NCBI RefSeq assembly: GCF_013839525.1
Contig: NZ_JACDIS010000008.1
Location: 62,001 to 126,000, forward strand
DNA from: Chthonobacter rhizosphaerae
GTDB taxonomy: Bacteria; Pseudomonadota; Alphaproteobacteria; Rhizobiales; Pleomorphomonadaceae
Direction of reading: 5' to 3'
Length of the DNA: 64,000 bases
Program-made: the position numbers and the translations under genes
The notes under the pieces: model-generated
What the model was told of the DNA's origin: nothing
Databases searched by the model: none
What the model saw: only the letters and a program-made list of their open reading frames with translations
Part shown: piece after piece, positions 24,773 to 32,740 of the stretch
Position numbering within the stretch: position 1 is the first letter of the stretch
Layout: the number at the start of each line of letters is the position of its first letter

Positions 24773-25560
24773 CGGTATTTGTAGCGGGCGGAGCCTTTGC
24801 CGGGTTGGCGGGCGGGGCCGACGTGGAAGACGAACTCGTCGATGACGACGAAGATCTCGCCGCCGCAGTCGGTCCAGCGGCGGCAGAAGGCGTAGTCCTC
24901 GCCGAGTGTGACCGGGCCGACGTCGGGGACCGGGTCGAAGCAGCGCAGATAGGCGCCGGAGAGGCCCATGGCGGCGGCGGCGCGAGGGGCGTCGCGGTCG
25001 ACGATGTCGGGCAGACGGTCGGCGAGCGTCTCGAAGACCGAGCGGTGGATCAGCAGGATGCCGGTGCCGCAGCGGCTGACCGGGGCGAGCGAGCCCTCGT
25101 GGGCGACGAGGACCGGGGTGCTGCCGTCCTCCCGGTCGACGCCGACGCGAAACGCCTCCTTGTTCGGGATGTATTCGTTGGCGCAGATCTCCACGATGCG
25201 CACGTCGGCGAAGCGGCGGGCCATGTCGACGAAGGCGGGGCCCTTGAGGGCGCGGGCCGGCGAGACGACGCCGACCACGGGCTTGCCGCTGTCGAGCATC
25301 TTCTCCACGAGGCCGGGGAAGAAGCCCATGTCGCTGTCGAAGAAGAGGAGATGGCTGATCGAGGAATCGTTCAGCACCTTGGAGGCGAAGACGTTGCGCA
25401 CGAGGCGCAGGTCGTAGGTCTCGATGAAATCGACGTCGAAGGCGACATCCGGCCGGTGGGCGGCGAAGTGATCCTTCAGCTGCACGACGGTGGCGCAGTA
25501 GTCGGCGCAGACTTCGCCGTTCGCGGTGGGCGTGGCGATCAGGATTCGGGTCGCTGCCAT
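24754..25560 (-). CDS. GT-A-type glycosyltransferase-like protein, paralogue D
   Basis: A 268-residue protein, fourth of four tandem paralogues. The N-terminal strand is RILIATPT, then RNVFASKVL, SHLLFFDSDMGF with the metal-binding DxD at 75-77, GKPVVGVVSP, then GTGILLIHRSVFE, and the late acidic motif TLGEDYAFCRRWTDCGGE ending in a histidine (FHVG). These features fit a nucleotide-sugar-dependent GT-A fold. It probably acts in the cytoplasm; no membrane segment is seen. The start at 25560 is set by homology to the paralogues, which puts DxD in the same column. It lies 17 bp after paralogue C. Its last codons fall inside a minisatellite, so the C-terminal tail may vary between strains. The acceptor is not known; flagellin is the contextual guess. 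Confidence 0.72.
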   Translation of the reverse strand: MAATRILIATPTANGEVCADYCATVVQLKDHFAAHRPDVAFDVDFIETYDLRLVRNVFASKVLNDSSISHLLFFDSDMGFFPGLVEKMLDSGKPVVGVVSPARALKGPAFVDMARRFADVRIVEICANEYIPNKEAFRVGVDREDGSTPVLVAHEGSLAPVSRCGTGILLIHRSVFETLADRLPDIVDRDAPRAAAAMGLSGAYLRCFDPVPDVGPVTLGEDYAFCRRWTDCGGEIFVVIDEFVFHVGPARQPGKGSARYKYRRATGP

Positions 25561-25577
25561 GGACGGCCTCCCGGCGA

Positions 25578-26360
25578 TCAGAGGAAGCCGAGGCGGAGCT
25601 TGCTGGCGAAGTGGCCGACGAACCGGTACTCGGAGAAGCGCGACACGGGCGCCTCCATGTGGGTCCAGATCTCGCCGCCGCAGTCCTCGGTCCAGAAGCG
25701 CGCGAAGGCGGCGCCTTCCGCCACTTCGTCGGAGCGGCGGACGGAGGCGTGCTCGAAGCACTCGATGATGACGTCGCCCTCGTAGCCGAGCTTGGCGTAG
25801 TCGTTGCGCTTCTCGCGGATGACGATGTCCGGCCGCTTGGCGGCGAGGCGCTCCAGGGCGTCGCGGCGGATCAGGAGGACGCCGGCGCCGCAGCTCCTCA
25901 CCTTCGCGAAGGCGCCGCGGGAGACCGGCTGCGGGCCGTTCGGCCCGGGCGCCATGACGAGGTCCTCGTCGCCGCCCACGTAGGTGGCGGCGCAGGCCTC
26001 GGCCAGGGAGGCGTCGTCGACGCGCCGGGCGGCCTCGGCGAAAGCCTGGCGGTTCCAGTCGCGGGTCGGGTAGGGGCAGGCGACCACGGGCTTGTCGAAG
26101 GTGAGCATCTGGTCGACCACGTCGGCCGGGATCGACATGTCCGGGTCGACGAGCAGGAGATGGCTGACGGACGGATCGGCGAGGGCGTGGCTGGCGAGCG
26201 CATTGCGGCAGAAGCCGATCAGCGAGCCGTTGGCGATCTTATGCACCACCGGCTGGTTCGGGCGCTTTCGCCGGAGATGGTCGATCGTCGCCACCACCAT
26301 CTGGAAGTGCACGGTCGAGATGAGGCCGCGCGAATTGGGGGTGCCGAACAGGATGGCCAT
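25578..26360 (-). CDS. GT-A-type glycosyltransferase-like protein, paralogue C
   Basis: A 260-residue member of the four-gene array. It begins MAILFGTPNSRGLIS and has CRNALASHALADPSVSHLLL followed by DPD at 72-74. KPVVACPYPT and GAGVLLIRRDALERL match the shared positions. The late acidic motif is altered (EGAAFARFWTEDCGGEIW) and lacks the GED of B and D. The C-terminus FVGHFASKLRLGF resembles that of paralogue A. It lies 26 bp after B and 17 bp before D, so it is co-transcribed. The array adjoins the flagellins, which suggests flagellin as the acceptor, but this is not shown by the sequence. Confidence 0.72.
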   Translation of the reverse strand: MAILFGTPNSRGLISTVHFQMVVATIDHLRRKRPNQPVVHKIANGSLIGFCRNALASHALADPSVSHLLLVDPDMSIPADVVDQMLTFDKPVVACPYPTRDWNRQAFAEAARRVDDASLAEACAATYVGGDEDLVMAPGPNGPQPVSRGAFAKVRSCGAGVLLIRRDALERLAAKRPDIVIREKRNDYAKLGYEGDVIIECFEHASVRRSDEVAEGAAFARFWTEDCGGEIWTHMEAPVSRFSEYRFVGHFASKLRLGFL

Positions 26361-26386
26361 CGGGATCGCTTCCGGAAAGGGGCGGG

Positions 26387-27145
26387 TCAGCGGGCGCCGA
26401 CCAGTTTCTGCCGCAGGTCGTAGTTGCCGGTGACGACGCGGGTGCCGGCGTGGGTGATGATGGCGTCGGCGGCGACCCAGAGGTCGCCGTGGCACTCGTC
26501 CACCCAGCGGCTGGTGAAGGACAGGTCCTCGCCGAGGAGGACGCCCTCCGGGCCGCGCCGCGGGGCGAAGAAGCGCGTGAAGCCGGCCGGCCTGCCGGCG
26601 CTCGGCTGGGTGAGCGTCAGTTGCGGGCAGCGCAGGCGCATGATCTCCAGGGCGTCGCGGCGGATGAGCAGGATGCCGGCGCCGGTCTGGCGGGCCTGGA
26701 TCAGGCCGAGGCTGCCCTCGCCGTCGAGCATGCGCTCGGGCGCGAGGGAGTCGAGGCCGGGCGTGTAGCTGGCGGCGCAGACCTCGGCGAGCATGCCGTT
26801 CTGGTAGGTGCCGTGCATTTCGCGCAGAAGGTCGAGATCCCGGTGCCGCTGGGGCGCGATGGTGCCGATGATCGGCTTGTCGGCCTTGATCAGGGTCTCG
26901 ATGAGGGCCGGGCGAAAGCCCATGTCGGCGTCGACGAACAGGAGATGGGTGTAGTCCGGCTCGTCGAGGACCTTGTTGGCGAGCCGGTCGCGGGCGCCAG
27001 CGATATCGCGGCCCTGCGGCATGTCGAGCTCGAACGTGATGTCCGGCCGCGTCCGCATGAAGGTGCCGACGAGCGTCAGGAGGGCGCTGCAGTAGGAGAG
27101 TTCCACGTCGCCGTCGGCGGTCGGGGACCCGATCAGGATACGCAT
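26387..27145 (-). CDS. GT-A-type glycosyltransferase-like protein, paralogue B
   Basis: A 252-residue member of the four-gene array. Landmarks are MRILIGSPTADGD, ARDRLANKVL, THLLFVDADMGFRP with DxD at 72-74, DKPIIGTIAPQ, GAGILLIRRDALE, and LLGEDLSFTSRWVDECHGDL followed by ITHAG. This is the most complete motif set of the four, with DxD, GED and a late histidine. It lies 48 bp after A and 26 bp before C. The start gives the same distance from the first residue to DxD as in A and C. Confidence 0.74.
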   Translation of the reverse strand: MRILIGSPTADGDVELSYCSALLTLVGTFMRTRPDITFELDMPQGRDIAGARDRLANKVLDEPDYTHLLFVDADMGFRPALIETLIKADKPIIGTIAPQRHRDLDLLREMHGTYQNGMLAEVCAASYTPGLDSLAPERMLDGEGSLGLIQARQTGAGILLIRRDALEIMRLRCPQLTLTQPSAGRPAGFTRFFAPRRGPEGVLLGEDLSFTSRWVDECHGDLWVAADAIITHAGTRVVTGNYDLRQKLVGAR

Positions 27146-27193
27146 GGCTGGCTCCTCCGCCGGCGGGCGGGATGCTTCGGAGTGGATGGCGTC

Positions 27194-27979
27194 TCAGACG
27201 TGGCCGAACTGCAGCTTGGTGAGGAAGTGGCCGGCGATGGTGTCCTCCACCCGCCGCTGGACCGGCTCCACGAAGCAGGCCCAGAGATCGCCGCCGGTGG
27301 CGGCCCACCGCTGGGCGAACGCGTCCTCGTCGCCGAAGAGGCCGGTCGGGGCCTCGGTCATGGGGTCGAACGCCTGCAGGACCGGGCCGGTGATGCCGAA
27401 CTGGCGGTAGGGCTCGGCGCCGTTCGGCAGGTAGAGCTCCGGATAGGCGTCGTGGATCCGCTCCAGGGCGTCGCGGCGGACGAGGAGGAGGTCGTTGCCG
27501 ACCCGGGCGACGCGCATGAAGCCGTTGCGCAGGATCAGGTCCTTGGCGCCCTGCTCGGCCGGGTTGTCGGAAAGCATCACGGCATCGCCGCCGCCGGCGT
27601 AGTCGAGTGCGCAGATCTCCGCCTCGGCGCCGGTGGAGACCTCGCGAGCCCGTTCGGCGAAGGCGTCGCGGTTGAGCGCGCCGGTCGGATAGGTGGCGCC
27701 GACGACCGGTTCGTCGAAGGCGAGCATGCGTTCAAGCAGGCTCGGCCGGAAGCCGATGTCCGGATCGACGAGCAGCATGTGGCTGTAGCTCGGATCCTCC
27801 AGGGTGACGCTCGCGAAGGCATTCCGCGCCCGGTGAACCACCGTCGCCTGGGCGATCTTCAGGTCCAGCGAGATGTGGTCGTAGGACTTGCCAAAGCTGG
27901 TGAACAGCTGGACGAGGCTCTGGAGGCAAGTCGTGCTGACCGACTGCCGATAGGCCGGGATACAGACGAGGATCTTCAT
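27194..27979 (-). CDS. GT-A-type glycosyltransferase-like protein, paralogue A (first gene of array)
   Basis: A 261-residue protein heading the four-gene array. Landmarks are MKILVCIPAYRQS, HRARNAFASVTLEDPSYSHM, LLVDPDIGFRP with DxD at 72-74, DEPVVGATYPTG, LLLVRRDALERI, then FGDEDAFAQRWAATGGDLW. A ggagg ribosome-binding site precedes the ATG by 7 bp. A perfect CtrA box lies 42 bp upstream, so the array is probably part of the cell-cycle and flagellar regulon. The four proteins share fold and motif columns but only modest identity, so each may add a different sugar or recognise a different acceptor. Confidence 0.74.
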   Translation of the reverse strand: MKILVCIPAYRQSVSTTCLQSLVQLFTSFGKSYDHISLDLKIAQATVVHRARNAFASVTLEDPSYSHMLLVDPDIGFRPSLLERMLAFDEPVVGATYPTGALNRDAFAERAREVSTGAEAEICALDYAGGGDAVMLSDNPAEQGAKDLILRNGFMRVARVGNDLLLVRRDALERIHDAYPELYLPNGAEPYRQFGITGPVLQAFDPMTEAPTGLFGDEDAFAQRWAATGGDLWACFVEPVQRRVEDTIAGHFLTKLQFGHV

Positions 27980-28021
27980 GGTCAGCCTCCGCTATGCTTT
28001 ACGGATGCTGAACCGACAGAG

Positions 28022-28036
28022 TTAATATGCGGTTAA
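28022..28036 (-). promoter_or_regulatory. CtrA-type box upstream of the glycosyltransferase array
   Basis: TTAA (28022-28025), TATGCGG, TTAA (28033-28036) is a perfect TTAA-N7-TTAA. It ends 42 bp before the first array gene, much like the fliX box (42-48 bp, depending on the start chosen for fliX). It also lies 71 bp beyond the stop of the upstream gene, in intergenic DNA. Confidence 0.68.
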
Positions 28037-28107
28037 GCGAATGAGTTGAGGCGGCGACATCTCCGGCCGCAGACAGGGGGTGCGGCCGCCTCCGACCGCT
28101 GTCGACA

Positions 28108-30273
28108 TCACACGAACTGGGCCAGATATTCCCGGACGTCGAAAACGGCATCGTCCGCCTTGAGGGCCGGCGGGAAGGCGGGATCGAGCCGCAGGAAGGC
28201 GAGGGGGACGGTGGCGGCCTCCGCCGGCGCGGCGCGGCTGAGCCGGGCCTTCACGGCGGGCTTGAGGGCCTCCAGGAGCGCGCCGTCGATGGCAGGGTCG
28301 AGAACGACCGGGCCGGCCGCGTAGCTGGCAGCCTCCTCCGCGGCGGTCGCGAAAGCGGCGGCGGTGCGCACCTTGTCCTGCATGGCGCGGTTGAGCGGGC
28401 TTGCGCCGTAGGCGGCGAGCCGGTGATGCAAGATGTAGGCTTCCGCCCAGTGCTGGGCCCCGATGAGAAGCCTGAGCGCCACGCTCTGGCGAATGTGCAT
28501 GAACCGGTTGATGTGGTCGACCAGCGGCTTGCGCTCGGTTGCCGGTGTGCGGTCGTCCGGGAAGGCAAGCGAGGCGACATATTCAATGCCGCCCCGATAA
28601 CGGTCCCACTGGAACATGGTCTCGCTGTTGCCCTGCTGGGTGCGCGGGTCGCTGGAGACGGCGGTCACCCGGGCGAACGGTTCCGGGATGAACAGGATGT
28701 CCGCGTGGGCGAGCGCCCGGGCCGTGTAGAGGAAGGCCCAGAATATGAAGGGGCAGGCGGAGGAGATCGAACCGGCGAGGATGTCCCGGCGGATGATCAT
28801 GAATTCCGGAAAGACGTGGTGGTCGAACAGGAACTGCAGGAAGGGCTGATAGGCGCCGCGCGCGAAGCGGGTCTCGCCCGGGATCCTGTAGAAGGGGCCG
28901 ATCGGGCCGCCGCCGGGTCGCTCGTCCATCATCAGCCAGGGCGCCTGGACCATGCCGAGGCTGGGGTCTGCCTCCATGCGACCGATGTAGTCGACCACCG
29001 TCTCGGGAATGAGAAGATCGTCGTCGCCGAGGAAGATGGCGTACTTGCCACGGGCGCGGCGCATCACGAAGGCGTAGTTGTCGAGGAAGCCGGAGTTTCG
29101 GGCGCGCCGAATGGCCCGAACGCGTGGCTCGCCGGAAAGGCTCGCGAGATAGTCCGCCGTCCCGTCGGTGGAGCAGTCGTCGGCGATGACGATCTCGAAT
29201 GGTATGCCGAGCGCGCTGAAGGACTCCAGGTGGAACGTCACGTTGCGCTCCAGAAGGGCCCGGCGGTTGAAGGTGGGCACGCAGATGGAAAGGAGCGGAG
29301 CTTCGGATGGTTCGCTTGGTCCGGCCGGAACGGAGGCCGCGCGCGGCCGGTCGATCGCCGGCGCCGGTTCGTCCTTCATGACGGCCATGGGCTTGCGCTC
29401 CAGGGAGGACGTCAGGCCGGCATTGGAGAAGGAGAAGCCGACGGCCGGCTTCGAGGTCGCGCTGACCGGCGGCGTCAGGAGAGCCGGCAGGTCGAGCTTC
29501 GAACGGACGGCCTGCGCGAGAGTGGCGAGCGCTTCGTCGTTCGCCCCGGAGGCGTTCAGCTGGTCGTAGAGGCCGGGGGTCGGCCCCATGGCGCTCGGGA
29601 ACTCCCAGTGGCCGGCTCCCGCATCGGACGGCGGGACGGGCACCACCGGCGTGCGGGTCAGGAGCGTGGCGACGCGGAAGGCTAGGTCGTCCTGGGCGGG
29701 AGCGAGGCGGCGGAGGGCTTCCACGATGGCGAGACTCGGGAAGGCGTCTGTGCGGTAGAGCACGCCGCCGCGCCCGGTCGGGAAGATGCCGAGCCCGCCG
29801 GTCTGGTCGACCACCTTGTCGCGATGGAGAAGAGGCCAGCTCTCGTAGGGGGTGAGCCGGCCGTCCTCCACCCGGGCGACCCGCGCCCGGTAGGCCGCGA
29901 TGGCGCCGGTGGGAGCCGCGGCCCGGTAGAGGCCTTCCAGCCAGCGCGGCGGATAGAGGACGTCGTCGTCCGCTGTCGCCACCCAGGTGGGCGTCCCGGC
30001 CGCGCGCTCCAGGACCGGCATGAGCTTGCGGTAGGAGCCGATGTTCGGGACGACCATCAGCTCCACCCGGCCGGATTCGATCTCCCGGCGCACGAACGCC
30101 GGCAGGTCGTCGGGCCGGACGCCGGCATCGAGGAGGTAGGGCTCCGGCGAGATCGCCAGCATGACCTTCGCGGGCGACAAGGTCTGCTCGAGCAGCGAGG
30201 CGATGACGAATTCGAGCGCCGGAAGCCGTTGGCTGATGACCGCGAGGGAGACGAGGACGGGCGGGAGCGACAT
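28108..30273 (-). CDS. Large two-domain glycosyltransferase, GT2-like
   Basis: A 721-residue protein. Residues about 5-260 are a GT2-like domain (LVSLAVISQRLPALEFVIAS, then WVATADDDVLYPPRWLEG with a DDD metal motif). A linker of about 60 residues rich in Pro/Ala/Ser follows. Residues about 325-560 are a classical GT2 domain (LLSICVPTFNRRALLERNV, EIVIADDCSTDGTADYL, and YAIFLGDDDLLIPETV). The rest is a helical tail. No membrane segments are seen. Two catalytic modules in one chain suggest a polymerising or two-step enzyme. It is last in the operon 31956-28108, 16 bp after the methyltransferase gene. The acceptor is unknown; flagellin or a surface glycan are both possible. Confidence 0.8.
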   Translation of the reverse strand: MSLPPVLVSLAVISQRLPALEFVIASLLEQTLSPAKVMLAISPEPYLLDAGVRPDDLPAFVRREIESGRVELMVVPNIGSYRKLMPVLERAAGTPTWVATADDDVLYPPRWLEGLYRAAAPTGAIAAYRARVARVEDGRLTPYESWPLLHRDKVVDQTGGLGIFPTGRGGVLYRTDAFPSLAIVEALRRLAPAQDDLAFRVATLLTRTPVVPVPPSDAGAGHWEFPSAMGPTPGLYDQLNASGANDEALATLAQAVRSKLDLPALLTPPVSATSKPAVGFSFSNAGLTSSLERKPMAVMKDEPAPAIDRPRAASVPAGPSEPSEAPLLSICVPTFNRRALLERNVTFHLESFSALGIPFEIVIADDCSTDGTADYLASLSGEPRVRAIRRARNSGFLDNYAFVMRRARGKYAIFLGDDDLLIPETVVDYIGRMEADPSLGMVQAPWLMMDERPGGGPIGPFYRIPGETRFARGAYQPFLQFLFDHHVFPEFMIIRRDILAGSISSACPFIFWAFLYTARALAHADILFIPEPFARVTAVSSDPRTQQGNSETMFQWDRYRGGIEYVASLAFPDDRTPATERKPLVDHINRFMHIRQSVALRLLIGAQHWAEAYILHHRLAAYGASPLNRAMQDKVRTAAAFATAAEEAASYAAGPVVLDPAIDGALLEALKPAVKARLSRAAPAEAATVPLAFLRLDPAFPPALKADDAVFDVREYLAQFV

Positions 30274-30289
30274 GGACGTCCTGTAGGGT

Positions 30290-30946
30290 TCAGCGGAGAT
30301 CCGCGAGGCCCGGCGCAGCGATGCGGACCGGATCAGCCCGGTCGCGGCGGAACACGAAGAAGTCGGCGAAGGACGTCTCGTCCGGTCGCGCCGGGTCGTA
30401 GGGGAAGAGGTTCGGCAGGTGCGCGGCGAGCGACCAGGACGGATGGGCGGCCAGCACGTGATCGGTAAGCCGGCGGTGGCGGACGTGCCGGTCGCGCCAG
30501 GCGAGGTCGACGTTGCTGGAGTAGACGACCACGTAGCGCTCGGCGAGGCCGAAAAGCTGGGTCATGTAGCGGTGGAAGACGTCGTCCTCGACCAGGTGGA
30601 AGATGACGTCGATCGACATGGAGAGCGGCGCGGGCGCAACCTCGGCGATGCGGTCGGTCGTGAGGAAACGGACGTCCGGCCGGCCGGCGAAGAGGCTCTG
30701 GCAGCGCGCCACGATGGTGGGCGAGACGTCGAGGCCGGTGTAGGCGGGGAAATCGTAGAGCGCGAGCTGCTGGCCGTCGCCGCAGCCGAGTTCGACCACG
30801 CCCGCGACCGCGTTGTCGGCCACGAACCGGTTGAGGAAGGCCGCCTTGTAGCGGGCGAGAACGCCCATGGACCCGGCTCCGGACGTGCCGCCCGCCCGAT
30901 AGCGCTGGTCCCAGTAGCCGGCGGAGGAAAAGGCGGAGGTGGTCAT
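30290..30946 (-). CDS. SAM-dependent methyltransferase, class I
   Basis: A 218-residue protein. Motif I VELGCGDGQQ is at 51-60, the acidic residue after strand 2 is in YTGLDVSP, and motif IV is PLSMSIDVIFHLVEDDVFHR. A conserved N-terminal SAGYWDQRYRAGGTSGAGSM is typical of methyltransferases found in sugar-modification clusters. It probably methylates a sugar or its carrier. It lies between two glycosyltransferase genes, 32 bp after the first and 16 bp before the second, so it is in one operon with them. The start MTTSAFSSAGYWDQ is chosen because it is the conserved N-terminus. Confidence 0.85.
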   Translation of the reverse strand: MTTSAFSSAGYWDQRYRAGGTSGAGSMGVLARYKAAFLNRFVADNAVAGVVELGCGDGQQLALYDFPAYTGLDVSPTIVARCQSLFAGRPDVRFLTTDRIAEVAPAPLSMSIDVIFHLVEDDVFHRYMTQLFGLAERYVVVYSSNVDLAWRDRHVRHRRLTDHVLAAHPSWSLAAHLPNLFPYDPARPDETSFADFFVFRRDRADPVRIAAPGLADLR

Positions 30947-30978
30947 CGGTCCGGGTCCTTGATGAAGGGCGGTGCTCG

Positions 30979-31956
30979 TCACCGGATCGGCCAGACGGAA
31001 GCCGGCGACAGCTTGGCCCGGACGCACCGGTCGGCGACGGACCCGAAGAGCCGGCGGCAGCGGGCGTAGCTGTCGGCGTCGAAATCGGCGAACGCGCGGG
31101 CGACGCGGCCCTGGAATTCCGCCATCAGGTCGCGGGGCAGGTTCGCGTGGATCCAGTCGAGCACCGTCACCCGGAAGAAGAGGTAGAAGGGGTGGAGAGC
31201 GGCCCGGTCCGACCGACCCTGGAACAGCCTGTCCACCTCCTCGAAGGCGGTGAAGATGTCGAAGCGCTGCCGGGTGAACTGGTTGTTCAGATGGTGGTCG
31301 GAGCCGCTGACCTTGTGGAGCACGCCGACGCGGTTGAAGGCGATGAAGCGCTCCGACTCCAGGAAGCTCTGCCAATGGGCGAAGACGTCGTTGTGGACGC
31401 GCGTCTCGGAGAAGTGCAGGCCGTAGGCGCGGAGCGCCGCCGTGCGGTGGATCCGGGTCCAGGGGAAGTTGACGAGCGCCAGGAAGCCGGCGCCCTCGTC
31501 GCGCGTGAAGGCGACGAGCTCGCGATCCTCCATCTGTCGCCGCCAGACGTCCACGTCGAGCCGGTTCATGGCGCCCATCTCGGCGGGGGCGTGTCTGAAG
31601 GTGGCGTAGCGGTAAAGGATGAAGTCGCCGCCGAACCGGTCGAGGTGGCCGACGGCGGCGCCGATCACGTCCGGCACGATGGCGTCGTCGGCGTCGAGGA
31701 AGACGGCGTAGGGAGCGGTGATCTCCAGCATCCCGCGATTGCGGGCCGCGCCGGCGCCCCGGTTCTCCGGCTGGCGGACCAGCCTGAAGCGCGGGTCGCC
31801 GGAGGCGGCCAGCGAGGCGGTCGACGCGGTCGTGTCGGTGGAGGCGTCGTCCACCACGATCACCTGGGCGACGAAGGGCTGGCGAAGCAGGTCGGCGACC
31901 AGGGGGCCGATCGTTCCGGCAGAGTTGTAGGCCGGGATGACAGCGGCGAGTTGCAT
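30979..31956 (-). CDS. Family 2 glycosyltransferase
   Basis: A 325-residue GT-A-fold enzyme. It has AAVIPAYNSAGTIGPLV, the nucleotide-binding VVDDASTD (34-41), NRGAGAARNRG, and the metal motif FLDADDAIV with DADD at 89-92. The C-terminal half is helical and aromatic-rich. It uses a nucleotide sugar to extend a glycan or modify a protein in the cytoplasm. It is first in a three-gene operon with a methyltransferase and a large glycosyltransferase. No CtrA box or sigma-54 element was found in the 183 bp upstream, which is AT-richer near 32020-32045. Confidence 0.9.
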   Translation of the reverse strand: MQLAAVIPAYNSAGTIGPLVADLLRQPFVAQVIVVDDASTDTTASTASLAASGDPRFRLVRQPENRGAGAARNRGMLEITAPYAVFLDADDAIVPDVIGAAVGHLDRFGGDFILYRYATFRHAPAEMGAMNRLDVDVWRRQMEDRELVAFTRDEGAGFLALVNFPWTRIHRTAALRAYGLHFSETRVHNDVFAHWQSFLESERFIAFNRVGVLHKVSGSDHHLNNQFTRQRFDIFTAFEEVDRLFQGRSDRAALHPFYLFFRVTVLDWIHANLPRDLMAEFQGRVARAFADFDADSYARCRRLFGSVADRCVRAKLSPASVWPIR

Positions 31957-32139
31957 GGGGGTCGGGCTCGTCCTCGGAGGCCCAGGCTGGTCCTGGTCCG
32001 GGAAAGAGTCCGCCCGACATGGTTAAAATATCGTGCATTTACTATGAAAGCGGGTGGCGGCGGCCGCCAACGGCTTCGGCCCGCCAGGCCGAAGCGGCCG
32101 GCGGGTGGAGGAACGACGCCGCTTGTCCGGCGGCGCCGG

Positions 32140-32568
32140 TCAGGTGCGCAGATCGACGCTCGGCGCCTGGCCGCGACCGGTGGAGACGCTGTCCCACGCC
32201 TGGATGGCGGCGCGCATCCTGAGGACGGCCTCCTCCGGCACCTGCTGGACCACGTCGCCGGACTGGACGTCGATCTTCTTGAAGACGAATTCTTCAGACT
32301 TGCGGTCGTATTCAACTTCCCGCTCGACCTCGCGCGACGCCGCGTCCGACTTGATCTTGTCGCGGGCCGACTTGGCCGCTTCGGTGCGGGCGGCCCGCTC
32401 GTCGTTCGACGAACGGGTCTCGTAGCCCGTCCGCTCGCCCTTGGGCGTGTCGGTCACGGCCTTGGGGCCGGCCAGATCCGTCCGGACCGCCGTTTCGCTG
32501 GCGGCCGGCGCTCTTGGCGTCGGCGCCACCAGACCGGACACCGCCGGTTTGACGCTGCCGATTTCCAT
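32140..32568 (-). CDS. FlaG-like flagellar protein
   Basis: A 142-residue protein. The first 90 residues are low-complexity and charged (Ala, Arg, Lys, Thr, Glu). The last 50 carry the FlaG-type pattern: EYDRKSEEFVFKKIDVQSG, DVVQQVPEEAVLRMRAAI. FlaG proteins are small secreted factors that influence filament length or flagellin export. The C-terminal motif is clear but the long N-terminus is not typical, so the family call is moderate. It is a single gene between the glycosyltransferase operon and the flgN-like gene, with a 9-bp inverted repeat 84 bp upstream. Confidence 0.7.
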   Translation of the reverse strand: MEIGSVKPAVSGLVAPTPRAPAASETAVRTDLAGPKAVTDTPKGERTGYETRSSNDERAARTEAAKSARDKIKSDAASREVEREVEYDRKSEEFVFKKIDVQSGDVVQQVPEEAVLRMRAAIQAWDSVSTGRGQAPSVDLRT

Positions 32569-32651
32569 CTCGAGTCATCCTCGGTTGTGCGCCGGATCGG
32601 ATCTGGCGCTCCAAGGCTGACCCTAACGAAGAGGGATTGAGACGGCGTTCA

Positions 32652-32678
32652 GCGAATCATTCAAATTTTATGATTCGC
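32652..32678. promoter_or_regulatory. 9-bp inverted repeat upstream of the flaG-like gene
   Basis: GCGAATCAT - nine bases - ATGATTCGC is a perfect dyad in a locally AT-rich stretch, 84 bp before the flaG-like start and 63 bp after the flgN-like stop. No T-run follows on either strand, so it looks more like an operator than a terminator. Confidence 0.4.
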
Positions 32679-32740
32679 CTGGAATTCCGCGGTTTGCCGG
32701 GCCTGGTGAACACGCCGTCGCCAAGACCGGAAAAGGTTGA

